NCBI GenBank assembly: GCA_022824945.1
Contig: JAJDYX010000031.1
Coordinates: 62,001 to 126,000 of the forward strand
Length of the DNA stretch: 64,000 bases
Reading direction: 5' to 3'
Source of the DNA: Candidatus Latescibacterota bacterium
GTDB taxonomy: Bacteria; Latescibacterota; UBA2968
Position numbers and translations under genes: made by a program. Below are positions 8,937 through 17,745 of this stretch, in pieces. The notes beneath the pieces were generated by a model. It had not been told where the DNA came from. It made no database searches and saw only the letters and a list, made by a program, of their open reading frames with translations. Numbering within the stretch: position 1 is the first letter of the stretch; every line of letters starts with the position of its first letter.

Positions 8937-11900
8937 TCATATCTCCTGTTTCAACGCTGGCAATAAAGGTGCTCGCAGGGCAAATAAAACAGCTATTGCG
9001 CTTGCGATGAGGCCCGCACCGTATATGATGACAAGCGTGAGAGCCAGCGATCCCCAGGGGATTAACGCCCCATAGCTCATGACATGGGGCGCTACGGCAA
9101 TAAGCGCTGAGACGCTGCCGATAGCCAGCCCCACGAACATTAAAAAACCATTCTCCGCGAGCAACATGCGCGACAGCACAGCGCGGCGAAATCCAAAGGC
9201 GCGAAGAACCGCCAATTCACCGCGTCTTTCAATCACATTTCTCAATAGAACGATTCCCAATCCGAGCGTACCCAACAGCAGGCCCAATCCCCCCAGTGTC
9301 TGAAAGGTGGAGAGATACGTATTTTCGACCTCCTGAAAATGCGCGAGTTTTTGCGCTGTGGATACGGCGTCTAACCCGATGTCTTTTAATCTGCTCTCCA
9401 AAAGCTCGGTAAGCTGAACGGGTTGTTGCGTTTCAACGAGAAAAGCACCATACCCACTCTGATCGGGAAAGTGTCGCAAAAAATTGTCTTCGGAAATCAG
9501 CAGTTCACTTTGAAAAATACTCGTCTTTAGCAAGCCCACCAATCTCAGCCTGACAGTCTCCCCTATTTCATTCTGCAACACAATATCATCGCCCAATTGC
9601 TTGTGCAAGATCCACATAGCCGAATTGTAATCCCCAATTGCTGGGATCACATCTGCGCCCAGATCCTCGGATAATAGAGTCCAGGGATTTTCCACTCCGG
9701 TACTCGTTTGCTGAAATGTAAAACCACCTCGCTGACGCAGAGCTTCGGGAACGCCCAAAACGCGTGGGCTTTCGGGCTTGTAAAGATTGAGACAACTCGC
9801 ATCTTCACCGGGCAAAACGCGCAGCGGGATAAACCGCGCCTGATTCAAAAGTTCTGCATCTGCTTGCGAGAACCCGAGTTCAAATTGCCCTTCTTTTGAA
9901 TTGAAATCCCGATAAATCGGCACATCAACATCGGCGATGAGGGCAAAGCCACCCGTGCCAGAGGCTTTGTCCTGCGCGATATTTTGAGTCAAATCAGTTC
10001 GCCTATTTGCGCCTACTGCAACAATGACAAAACACGCACAACCGATGAGTGAGGCACACAACAAACTTCGCGCGGGCTGCCGCTTGCTATTTTGCACCCC
10101 CATCCCAATAATACCTTCTTTTACAGAGCGATGCCCGCGTCTAAACCAGAGCGAGAGAAAGCACAATCCCGAAACCATCCACAGCGCGCCACTGAGAAAA
10201 AATAAGCCTGCACCAGTTGAGGGATCCACCGCCGCGCCCCCTCCCAGACTGAGCGCGGCGAGGACGAGGCTACCCAGGGCATACCATTTTGTACGCGGCC
10301 TTGCACGTACCACTTCCGTAATACCCGATAATAATGCGCGAACAGAAATATTGCCCAAACGGCGGAGCGTGAGCCAGATTGCCAGCAGGATCACAATTAG
10401 TGAAATGGCATAGCCCAATAAAAGACTCGATGCGTGGATGTGAAGCGAGAGATCAGACGTCCCAACCGCACCCACCCAATAAGTACGCAATCCCACCATA
10501 ATCAGATAGGCATAGAAAACACCGCCTATCAGCCCTGTGATGCCACCCACACCGGCCAGGACAAGGCCCTCACGACTAAAGAGGCGACGAATTTTTTTTC
10601 CCGTATATCCCGATACCATCCGCATCCCAACTTCTCTGCCCCGCTGCTCCACACTCAGGCGAAATAATAATCCAACCAGAAGAGCCGCGGAGATAATCAG
10701 GAATTGGCTGAATGCAATAAACAGCTCGCTAAAGTCCGTCGCCCCCGCAGAAGCGGCCAGGCCCTGCTGTTTGACGGGCTGAAATGTCAGACCAACCGAT
10801 TCGGGCGCGATGTTTTTTAGCAAGCGATCCTCAAATCGCTTCGCTGTTGTTTCGATATCCTCTCCCGCAATAGCCCCAATGCGCACAGCGGTTAATACGC
10901 CAAATCGACTTTGCCACAATCGCTGCCCAGTCGCAGCAGACACAAAGGCTTTTGGCGCGTCGCGATAGGTATCCCAATAATCTTCATCTTTCGGGCGAAC
11001 ACGACTCAAGTCTATGGGAAAAGGCGCTTCCCAATCGGCCATATTATTTGCATCACCCAGACCCGGATAATCGGGGGACAACTTTTCATCTGCTCCCAAC
11101 CCCGCCATTGCCACAATACCCTTGAGCTGGAATGTCGCCCAACGGGTCAGGAGTTTTTCCCCAGGCGCGACTTCGTAATAGGCAACTTTCACTTCATCTC
11201 CAACCCGTGCGTTCAAATCCTCAGCCGCCCAGATATTCAGCAATATATCGTCTTCTCCAATTTGCAGTGATCCCTCTACAAGCTGAAAAGTCCCCAAACT
11301 CCCAACATCCATCGCAGAAATTGTGGAATAGGGCAGTTCCCGCTCTCCCACCTGTGTGATATTCGCCAGATAGGTGAGAATGGACATGTGGGGCACGTTT
11401 AATTCGGCAGATACTTGTTGAACAGTCTCTGCAATATGGGATTTGAGAATAAACTGCGTACTCTCGACAGCGAAATAATCTACTTCATGGCGGATGACAA
11501 TACCGAGATCATCGGATGTTACAACGCGGGAAAGAGCTTCCTGAACATCTGCATCTGGACCATCCGACACCAGCAATGTATTCACGCGACCTCTTTGCCC
11601 CAACGCTTTTTGTAAAACCGGTAGCGACAGATATGCATTGAGCGGAACGTTCTGCCGAGCGAAAAGGCCAAAGCGCCCCATTCCCCTATCGGGAAGCACG
11701 CCTGCAAGCGTCAGTCGAATTGTTTGAACCGCATCATCAGCACGTCCAAATAGCGATTCGCGGTGAATATCATCTGATTGTTCAAAAGACAGCAGAATGG
11801 CATCGCCAATCTGTGCATTGAGTTCTTTTCGGAGAGATTCGTTGACAACAACCGATGGAAATATTCCCTCGATCGTCAGCTCGGGCAATATTTGATCAAA

Positions 11901-12236
11901 CAGATTTGCAAAGCGATTGTCAATACCCTGAATTTGAACGCGAGAAGCCCGCGTATTCGATCCCGCGTGAACAGCCGTTCCACCCAGGCTAATAGCCGAT
12001 ACAACATTCTGAGTGCCAAGTTCACGCTCGAGGTCGCGCTCCAGACTCTCGCGAAAAAATCGCTCGGATACCAGAGCGTGATCAATTTTGCCCAAGCGAC
12101 TCAACGACAAATCCCGCAAGCTACCGCGCACAGAATCGCCCACGATCAAAGCACCTGTCAGAACAGCCGTCGCCACTGCCACGCCGAGCATAACAGCCAG
12201 ATTAATTCGCCAGAAATAGATCAGACTTCGACGCAC
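8937..12236 (-). CDS. ABC transporter permease, FtsX/MacB superfamily with duplicated FtsX domains
   Basis: 1099 residues, starting at GTG (12236) and overlapping the ATPase gene by 16 bases, so translation is probably coupled. One helix (about residues 11-31) is followed by a large periplasmic MacB-PCD-like domain, then a first FtsX block (about 515-640), two further helix pairs, a second periplasmic domain, and a final FtsX block containing NVIERRGELAVLRAFGF. About ten helices in all. This architecture is that of large permeases that extract lipoproteins or export peptides and small molecules, driven by the adjacent LolD-like ATPase. The gene is last in a long same-strand array that includes an adenylating ligase, a halogenase-like flavoprotein and a TonB receptor, so export of that operon's product is a reasonable guess. 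Confidence 0.88.
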   Translation of the reverse strand: MRRSLIYFWRINLAVMLGVAVATAVLTGALIVGDSVRGSLRDLSLSRLGKIDHALVSERFFRESLERDLERELGTQNVVSAISLGGTAVHAGSNTRASRVQIQGIDNRFANLFDQILPELTIEGIFPSVVVNESLRKELNAQIGDAILLSFEQSDDIHRESLFGRADDAVQTIRLTLAGVLPDRGMGRFGLFARQNVPLNAYLSLPVLQKALGQRGRVNTLLVSDGPDADVQEALSRVVTSDDLGIVIRHEVDYFAVESTQFILKSHIAETVQQVSAELNVPHMSILTYLANITQVGERELPYSTISAMDVGSLGTFQLVEGSLQIGEDDILLNIWAAEDLNARVGDEVKVAYYEVAPGEKLLTRWATFQLKGIVAMAGLGADEKLSPDYPGLGDANNMADWEAPFPIDLSRVRPKDEDYWDTYRDAPKAFVSAATGQRLWQSRFGVLTAVRIGAIAGEDIETTAKRFEDRLLKNIAPESVGLTFQPVKQQGLAASAGATDFSELFIAFSQFLIISAALLVGLLFRLSVEQRGREVGMRMVSGYTGKKIRRLFSREGLVLAGVGGITGLIGGVFYAYLIMVGLRTYWVGAVGTSDLSLHIHASSLLLGYAISLIVILLAIWLTLRRLGNISVRALLSGITEVVRARPRTKWYALGSLVLAALSLGGGAAVDPSTGAGLFFLSGALWMVSGLCFLSLWFRRGHRSVKEGIIGMGVQNSKRQPARSLLCASLIGCACFVIVAVGANRRTDLTQNIAQDKASGTGGFALIADVDVPIYRDFNSKEGQFELGFSQADAELLNQARFIPLRVLPGEDASCLNLYKPESPRVLGVPEALRQRGGFTFQQTSTGVENPWTLLSEDLGADVIPAIGDYNSAMWILHKQLGDDIVLQNEIGETVRLRLVGLLKTSIFQSELLISEDNFLRHFPDQSGYGAFLVETQQPVQLTELLESRLKDIGLDAVSTAQKLAHFQEVENTYLSTFQTLGGLGLLLGTLGLGIVLLRNVIERRGELAVLRAFGFRRAVLSRMLLAENGFLMFVGLAIGSVSALIAVAPHVMSYGALIPWGSLALTLVIIYGAGLIASAIAVLFALRAPLLPALKQEI

Positions 12237-12874
12237 GTTCCCCCCTGTAGATCAAACCGCCGCTCAAAGCGATGGGCAAGCGCCGTACTGTGTGTCGCGC
12301 AGATCAGGATATTATTTTCCCGCTTGTGCAATTCAAACAGCAGACCGGCTATTTCCTCTGCTCGCGCCCCATCCAGGCTACCCGTTGGTTCATCGCACAA
12401 AAGCAATGCCGGGGAATTGATGAGCGCACGCGCAACAGCTGTGCGCTGTCGCTCGCCGCCAGATAATTCAGCGGGCCGGTGATCAATGCGATGCGACAAG
12501 CCCACGCGATCAATAATCTCTCGGGCGCGGTCTCGCGCATCGCCATTTCTAAATGCCAGCGTTGGGATCAAAACATTTTCCAGAACCGAGTATTGCGGCA
12601 AAAGATGGTGCTCTTGAAACACAAATCCAATCCCCTGATTTCTAAACCGCGCGAGTTCGATTTCAGATAATGCGAAGGGATCTTGCCCCTCAATCTCGAG
12701 ATACCCCTCAGATGGTCGGTCCAGCGTACCCAACACATGCAACAAGGTACTCTTCCCCGACCCCGAAGGACCCATAACACTCAGCGATTGCCCCGCCGCC
12801 ATTTCAAAAGATATATCCCGCAGAACATTTACATCGCCAAAGTGTTTGGAAACATTTTCAACTTTTAGTGCCAT
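12221..12874 (-). CDS. ABC transporter ATP-binding protein, LolD/MacB family
   Basis: 217 residues from the ATG at 12874, chosen because AAGAGGT lies 7-8 bases upstream and homologues begin with a similar ALKVENVSKHFG. Walker A is GPSGSGKS (about 35-42), the Q-loop FQEHHLLPQ, the signature LSGGERQR, Walker B LLLCDEPTGSLD and the switch His in CATHS; all are intact. It belongs to the subfamily serving FtsX-type permeases, and its partner overlaps its 3' end. A REP-like palindrome (12895-12920) lies directly upstream. Confidence 0.92.
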   Translation of the reverse strand: MALKVENVSKHFGDVNVLRDISFEMAAGQSLSVMGPSGSGKSTLLHVLGTLDRPSEGYLEIEGQDPFALSEIELARFRNQGIGFVFQEHHLLPQYSVLENVLIPTLAFRNGDARDRAREIIDRVGLSHRIDHRPAELSGGERQRTAVARALINSPALLLCDEPTGSLDGARAEEIAGLLFELHKRENNILICATHSTALAHRFERRFDLQGGTCVEV

Positions 12875-12894
12875 TTGCGACCTCTTAAAATATT

Positions 12895-12920
12895 CGGGCG
12901 GGCACAGGGACCGCGCCCCT
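12895..12920. repeat. REP-like GC-rich palindromic element
   Basis: The sequence GGGCGGGCACAGGGACCGCG, followed by CCCCTAC, can form a stem from GGGCG and CGCCC with an inner GG/CC pair. On the other strand it begins GTAGGGGCGCGG. It lies between the thioesterase gene and the ABC ATPase start, next to a 12-mer repeat array. It resembles dispersed extragenic palindromes. A second REP-like unit beginning GTAGGAGCGGC is present at 44161-44185. Confidence 0.5.
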
Positions 12921-12932
12921 ACATTCTCGATC

Positions 12933-12981
12933 TTCATCCGCGTCTATCTGCGCCATCTGCTTCATCCGCGATCTGATCCGC
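12933..12981. repeat. ATCCGCG/ATCTGCG 12-mer repeat array inside the end of the thioesterase gene
   Basis: Units CATCCGCGTCTATCTGCGCC, ATCTGCTTCATCCGCG and ATCTGATCCGC follow one another. The array is read as coding sequence on the minus strand, giving the Asp- and Ala-rich tail of the thioesterase and its TGA stop codon (12934-12936). Confidence 0.75.
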
Positions 12982-13371
12982 AATAAAATTTGGAATCGGT
13001 ATAGACCTGATTTTTTCGCCGGGATTGCATATACAACATACCGTACTCAATTCTCCGCGAGCAATAGCCGTCTCTCCGCGAAAAAAATCAAACCGATAGG
13101 TCAGCGATTTTGTGCCTTTGCGTATCACCTTCAGATGAATATCCAACACATCTTCAAATACGGCTGGACTGAGATATGTACATGTTGCTTCCAGCCTCGG
13201 CCATCCAATTTTATTCCCCTCCCACTCTGTTGAAACACTCGTCCCCAACGCGCGCAAGAAAGCGTGCTCGGCAGCTTCCATAAAGACAAAAAACCGGGAA
13301 AAGTGTACAATCCCGGCCATGTCCGTATCGGAAAAGACGACTCTGCGGGTAGTGTGAAATTCACTGTGCAT
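12934..13371 (-). CDS. YbgC/4-hydroxybenzoyl-CoA thioesterase-like hotdog protein
   Basis: 145 residues. The hotdog signature SDTDMAGIVHFSRFFVFME (about 14-32) includes the catalytic-type Asp of the DTDxxGIV motif and the conserved helix. The family hydrolyses acyl-CoA or aroyl-CoA esters. The last 16 or so residues (IADQIADEADGADRRG) are encoded by the repeat array at 12933-12981 and look like an acquired extension; the catalytic fold ends before it. The gene is in a tight array with a DMT-like protein upstream (16-base gap) and the ABC ATPase downstream. A PaaK-like CoA ligase in the same array is a plausible source of its thioester substrate. Confidence 0.85.
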   Translation of the reverse strand: MHSEFHTTRRVVFSDTDMAGIVHFSRFFVFMEAAEHAFLRALGTSVSTEWEGNKIGWPRLEATCTYLSPAVFEDVLDIHLKVIRKGTKSLTYRFDFFRGETAIARGELSTVCCICNPGEKIRSIPIPNFIADQIADEADGADRRG

Positions 13372-13387
13372 AGTTTTTATACGTCAA

Positions 13388-13879
13388 TTAAGACGATGGT
13401 TTAAATAAGGTCACCAGACACCCTCCCAGCGCGGCCAGTATAATACCCAGCACAAATTGCCAGTTCAAACCGCCCCATCCACCTGCTGGCGGATGCATAA
13501 TGAGAGAGACGATAGCATTGACCATAGGCGCGCCAGCAAAAACAATAGACATAACCACGGGTGGCGTCCCCTTTGCGCCAAAGGCGAGGAGCACACCAAA
13601 CGCGCCAATAGCACCCACAGTACCAGCCAGCAGCGACCATGTCAGCCCCTTTGTCGGAAATGACCAGTCCGATCCGTTGATCGCCAGCACGATGAGAGAT
13701 CCAATAACAGCCGTCACAAGATAGGCAATACCCACAAACAGAAACGCTTTGTAGCGTCCATTTTCGGGATCGCCCATAGCGATCTGTCCCGTATGCAAAA
13801 AAATCCCGTACAAACCCCACGATCCCACAGTCATTAACGCAAAAATCAACCACGTAAGTCCAGAAGATGAAGTCGGCAT
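13388..13879 (-). CDS. Small EamA/DMT-like integral membrane protein
   Basis: 163 residues with five predicted transmembrane helices, beginning WLIFALMTVGSWGLYGIFL and ending LNWQFVLGIILAALGGCLV. This is about half the size of a ten-helix drug/metabolite transporter, as in single-EamA-domain proteins that dimerise. No substrate can be assigned. It is 19 bases downstream of the glycosyltransferase gene and 16 bases upstream of the thioesterase gene, in the same operon-like array. Confidence 0.75.
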   Translation of the reverse strand: MPTSSSGLTWLIFALMTVGSWGLYGIFLHTGQIAMGDPENGRYKAFLFVGIAYLVTAVIGSLIVLAINGSDWSFPTKGLTWSLLAGTVGAIGAFGVLLAFGAKGTPPVVMSIVFAGAPMVNAIVSLIMHPPAGGWGGLNWQFVLGIILAALGGCLVTLFKPSS

Positions 13880-13898
13880 TTGCCCCCCCGTGTTAAGT

Positions 13899-15191
13899 TC
13901 AATCCGTCACATACTGACGATATAACGCCAGTGTTGCTTCTGCCATATCGTCGTCGCTAAAATTTTTATGCACTGCTTCTTTCCCTTTTTGCCCCATCGC
14001 CTCTCGCCCCTCTGCGTCGTTCATCATCCGCAGCAACCCTGCCGCCAGTGCCTCTGAAGAATCTGGCTCTACCAGAATTCCCCCACCCGTTTTTTCAATC
14101 CATTCTGGGAAAATACCGTGCCGGGGTTGAACAACGGGAACGCCATTGGCCATAGCTTCGAGTAATGATAGCCCTTTAGGCTCTTTATAAGGCGTGGGCA
14201 CAGATAAGATATGGATGCTATTCAGGAATGCAATTTTTTCTTCTCGATTGACTTCCCCGCGATAATCAAAAACATCGGAAAGTCCCCGGGATGCGATTTG
14301 TTCACATACGTGCTGAAAATACGGCGCGTCTCTTGGTCCGAGATAACCGGCAACGCTGAGTCTTACATTTTCCACACCAACTTGTTCAGCCAATTGATGA
14401 AACGCATCAACCAGCACATGCAAACCCTTCTCGGGACATATTCGGGCGAGATAACCAATCGTAAAAGGCAGCGGATCTGGCTCTACATCGCTTTCTCCAT
14501 GCCCATCTAATTTGATCCCCAAAGGCGCGACGTGAATGCGATTCCTTGGCACATCGAGATAATCTGCCATAAAATCGGCATAATAATCGCAAGTGGCGAC
14601 AAATCCATCGACATCTCTTGCTCGATCTCGTAAGCACTGCCGCGCATCCGACTTGTAAGGTTCTATCAATCCTTCGAGGAAAATATCTTCGCCTTGAAGA
14701 GAACACAAAATGGGAATATCGAGTTCCCGTTTCATTTCTCTGGCCATGCCCAAAAACATCGAATTGGTCAATTGCACGAGATCGGGCTGAAAATCCTCTT
14801 TCAACCAGCGCACCAGCTTTGAGAGTTCTTTTTTTTGCGCGCCATCTTCCCCCTCTAAAACCGACACCGTGAGTGCGCCGAGGTCCTCAGCGCGCGTCGA
14901 TCCACTGAACCGGGCGAGACTATTGAGCAGTATTCGGCTATTCAATAATTTATCAATAAAAAAGGGCGTGTACCGAAAAATTCCCATTTTCTGCTGGAGA
15001 TAAACATTGATGCCGCCATAAAAAACCCGATCGATACTCGCGCCCGGTTCATCGGTACGCAGGGGCGTGTACGTCGGAACAAGCGCGAAATCTATTCCCT
15101 TGCGCTGAAGCGCAGAGGCCAGCGCATTGTCGTGAATACAACTGCCACAATACATACCCGCCGCACCCGCGGCAATATAAGCAATTCGCAT
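13899..15191 (-). CDS. Glycosyltransferase family 4 protein
   Basis: 430 residues with two Rossmann-like halves (GT-B fold). The N-terminal half has AAGMYCGSC, and the C-terminal half has GYLARICPEKGLHVLVDA and the EPKGLSLLEAMANG block, in which two Glu seven residues apart mark the donor nucleotide-sugar site of retaining GT4 enzymes. It should transfer a sugar from an NDP-sugar in the cytoplasm. There is no visible Shine-Dalgarno; the 12 bases before the ATG are a GGAATTA-type repeat shared with the end of the preceding flavoprotein gene. Its place between a halogenase-like flavoprotein and a membrane protein suggests glycosylation of the same product. Confidence 0.9.
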   Translation of the reverse strand: MRIAYIAAGAAGMYCGSCIHDNALASALQRKGIDFALVPTYTPLRTDEPGASIDRVFYGGINVYLQQKMGIFRYTPFFIDKLLNSRILLNSLARFSGSTRAEDLGALTVSVLEGEDGAQKKELSKLVRWLKEDFQPDLVQLTNSMFLGMAREMKRELDIPILCSLQGEDIFLEGLIEPYKSDARQCLRDRARDVDGFVATCDYYADFMADYLDVPRNRIHVAPLGIKLDGHGESDVEPDPLPFTIGYLARICPEKGLHVLVDAFHQLAEQVGVENVRLSVAGYLGPRDAPYFQHVCEQIASRGLSDVFDYRGEVNREEKIAFLNSIHILSVPTPYKEPKGLSLLEAMANGVPVVQPRHGIFPEWIEKTGGGILVEPDSSEALAAGLLRMMNDAEGREAMGQKGKEAVHKNFSDDDMAEATLALYRQYVTD

Positions 15192-15194
15192 AAT

Positions 15195-15212
15195 AATTAG
15201 GAATTAGGAATA
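15195..15212. repeat. AATTAGG tandem heptamer repeat at a gene junction
   Basis: AATTAGGAATTAGGAATAG lies exactly between the end of the flavoprotein gene and the glycosyltransferase start. It supplies the TAA stop of the former on the minus strand. A related stretch (CCTAATTCTTAATTCC) supplies the end of the UvrD-like gene at 44195. Confidence 0.6.
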
Positions 15213-16451
15213 GTGATCCACAGTCTCGGGCAGATCGCACATTTGTCCCATAGGATCAAAAATAGGCGTGACATCCTCGCGATAGACATTGCCTTTTAAG
15301 ATATTGATAATGCCATCTATACATTCTGGATGCGCTTTTAAAAATTTGGCAAAACTAAAATCTTTGGTATAAAAAGCATAGACCAATTTGCGAATCGCCT
15401 CCATGCCAGGAAGAAATTCTGGTCCCCATTTGCCGAGTTGCTCGGCAGAGAAATCGCGCTTCTCAATGGCTTCGTGTATCGCATCGGCGGCCATCTCGCC
15501 CGATTTGAGCGCGAGGAACACACCCGAGGAATAAACGGGATCGATAAAACCAAAAGCATCGCCCACCAGCACCCATCCCTTACCCGCGACAGTATTGGAT
15601 CGGTATGAAAAGTCCTGCGTGACTTTCATGGGAAACAACTGCTCAGCTCCTGCGAGCCGTTCTTCCATGCGGATGCACTTTGCCAGTTCCTCTTCAAAAA
15701 TTTCCTGAGGAGTTCTCTTGCGGTTTTGCAGCAGATAATCCAATCCCCCAACAACGCCCACGCTGGCCACATCATCTGCCAGCGGGATGTACCAGAACCA
15801 GGAGTCCTTATCTTGCGTATGTAAAATCAGCGTTGCACCTTCGTCAATACCCTCATCGCGGAACGCGCCTTTGTAGTGCGTGAAAATAGACGCCTTTTTG
15901 AGCTTCGGTTCAATCGTCTTGGTCTTTAGCCTTCTCGAAATAAGCGCGCTTCGCCCCGTCGCATCTACGATGACACTGGCAGATATATCTTTGATCTGTC
16001 CATCGCGGTATCTTACCTGAACACCCGTTGCCTTATCTCCGCTAAAATGCACCTGATGCACACTCGCCCCCTGCTCGACCTCGGCACCCTTCTCCCGGGC
16101 ATTGTCCATCATCATAAGATCAAATTCACTGCGCAACACCTGATACGTGATAGAACTTTCGTGGGGATCGTGTAAATGAAAATAAAATGGCGCTGAACCT
16201 TTTCCCGATCCGCTAAAGAACTGAACACTGTATTTTTTCACAAACGCACTTTTTTTCAGCTTATCCAGCAACCCCAGTCGCTTGAATGACCAGTAAGTAC
16301 CCGGCATCAGAGATTCGCCAATCTGAAATCTGGGAAACTCCTCCCGCTCCAGCAGCAACACGCGGTGCCCGTATTCAGCGACAAGCGCGGCAGTCGTGCT
16401 TCCCGCAGGTCCCCCACCAATGACAATGACATCGTATTGATCTGAGATCAT
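15204..16451 (-). CDS. Flavin-dependent halogenase-like FAD oxidoreductase
   Basis: 415 residues from the ATG at 16451, preferred because GGAAAG lies seven bases upstream; an ATG at 16466 is possible. The N-terminal FAD fold is IGGGPAGS (11-18), followed by GESLMPGTYW (45-54). Three features match flavin-dependent halogenases: WFWYIP (218-223) fits the WxWxIP motif, FIDPVYSSG (302-310) fits the F-x-D-P-x-x-S-x-G tunnel motif, and FVKKYSVQFFSG (70-81) offers the conserved Lys region. The family includes halogenases of phenolic or pyrrolic substrates and non-halogenating relatives such as geranylgeranyl-reductase-like proteins, so activity is not proven. No flavin reductase or carrier protein is visible nearby. 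Its neighbours are a PaaK-like ligase (upstream) and a glycosyltransferase (downstream). Confidence 0.82.
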   Translation of the reverse strand: MISDQYDVIVIGGGPAGSTTAALVAEYGHRVLLLEREEFPRFQIGESLMPGTYWSFKRLGLLDKLKKSAFVKKYSVQFFSGSGKGSAPFYFHLHDPHESSITYQVLRSEFDLMMMDNAREKGAEVEQGASVHQVHFSGDKATGVQVRYRDGQIKDISASVIVDATGRSALISRRLKTKTIEPKLKKASIFTHYKGAFRDEGIDEGATLILHTQDKDSWFWYIPLADDVASVGVVGGLDYLLQNRKRTPQEIFEEELAKCIRMEERLAGAEQLFPMKVTQDFSYRSNTVAGKGWVLVGDAFGFIDPVYSSGVFLALKSGEMAADAIHEAIEKRDFSAEQLGKWGPEFLPGMEAIRKLVYAFYTKDFSFAKFLKAHPECIDGIINILKGNVYREDVTPIFDPMGQMCDLPETVDHYS

Positions 16452-16470
16452 AGAAACGCTTTCCATTAAA

Positions 16471-17742
16471 TTAAACTCGATGATCCGTAAACCGTCTCGC
16501 TTTCAGCTCAAATCTCGGCAATGTATTGTGCGGCACGGCTTGAACGCCGGCGCGAATGCCCAGAATATGTCGCACTTCTCTACCTATCGCCTCAGAAATT
16601 GCATCTGATTCTCCGCCATTTAACTCGATGCGAATTTGCATATCATCCATTTCACCTTGCCGATAAATATCCACCGCAAACTCGGTCACTTCGGGAAATT
16701 CTCGCACAATATTTTCAATCGCGCTGGGATAAAAATTGACACCGCGGATAATCAACGCATCGTCGATACGTCCAATCACGCCCCCTTCGAGACGCGAGAA
16801 ACTCGAACCGCAATCACAAATTTCTGTATTCAGCTTTACGCGATCTCCCGTGCGATAGCGAATAACGGGCATGCCAGCGCGTCCCAAATTGGTGAGTACC
16901 AACTCCCCCTCTCTCGCTTGTTCGCCCGTATCGGGATCAATCACTTCAGTAATAAATTCGGCTTCGTTGATATGCATGCCATCTCGAAAAGCACATTCAA
17001 AACCCCACGCACCCACCTCAGTCGCCCCTGCGTGATCGTAACAACGCGCTCCCCATGCCTGTTCAATGCGCTGTCTGGTCGCAGGTAATCCCGCACCGGG
17101 TTCGCCCGCGTGAATCGTGGTCTGAACACTTCCGTTTGCAATATCTATACCTTCTGCCTCAGCCACCTCTGCCAGATGCAGGGCATACGTCGGCGTACAG
17201 ACAAGAACAGTAGCCCCATGATCCCGAATCGCTTGCAAACGCTGAATTGAGGACATAGCCCCCCCAGGGATGGTCATTGTCCCCATTAAACGCGCACCTT
17301 CATGCCCGCTCCAGAATCCAATAAAAGGACCAAAAGAAAAGGCAAAAAACAATCTGTCATTTGCCGTCACACCCGCTCCGCGATACACATAAGTCCAGCA
17401 ACGCGCAAACCAATCCCAACTCTCTACCGTATCCAACCAGTTCAAAGGCTCTCCCGTAGTCCCCGATGTTTGATGGACGCGGATATAGTGATCTGGCGGA
17501 AAAGTCACATTGCTGCCATAAGGGGGATACGCCATCTGATCAGCCGATAATTCCTCTTTAGTCGTGAAGGGCAACAGCCTGTAATCATCGCGCGTCTGAA
17601 TATCCTCGGGTCGATAAATACCCACCCGATTCAGCTTATTGCAATAAAAATCATTGCCATCCAGCACTGGTGACAGCATACCGCGCAACCGCTTCAACTG
17701 CCGCTGCCAGAGCGCGTTTCGGTCTGTAGTCAAGTCAGGCAT
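16471..17742 (-). CDS. Phenylacetate-CoA ligase-like AMP-forming enzyme
   Basis: 423 residues, the usual size of PaaK-type ligases. The adenylate P-loop reads HQTSGTTGEPLNW (about 90-102). Further adenylation motifs are YDHAGATEVGAWG (A5-like), YRTGDRV (A7-like, with the ribose-binding Asp), and a C-terminal IIRGVNFYPSAIEN typical of PaaK. It should activate an aryl or arylacetic acid to the CoA ester in the cytoplasm; the exact acid is unknown. It starts three bases after the TonB receptor stop codon and ends just before the halogenase-like gene, strong evidence for one transcript. Confidence 0.9.
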   Translation of the reverse strand: MPDLTTDRNALWQRQLKRLRGMLSPVLDGNDFYCNKLNRVGIYRPEDIQTRDDYRLLPFTTKEELSADQMAYPPYGSNVTFPPDHYIRVHQTSGTTGEPLNWLDTVESWDWFARCWTYVYRGAGVTANDRLFFAFSFGPFIGFWSGHEGARLMGTMTIPGGAMSSIQRLQAIRDHGATVLVCTPTYALHLAEVAEAEGIDIANGSVQTTIHAGEPGAGLPATRQRIEQAWGARCYDHAGATEVGAWGFECAFRDGMHINEAEFITEVIDPDTGEQAREGELVLTNLGRAGMPVIRYRTGDRVKLNTEICDCGSSFSRLEGGVIGRIDDALIIRGVNFYPSAIENIVREFPEVTEFAVDIYRQGEMDDMQIRIELNGGESDAISEAIGREVRHILGIRAGVQAVPHNTLPRFELKARRFTDHRV

Positions 17743-17745
17743 AGT

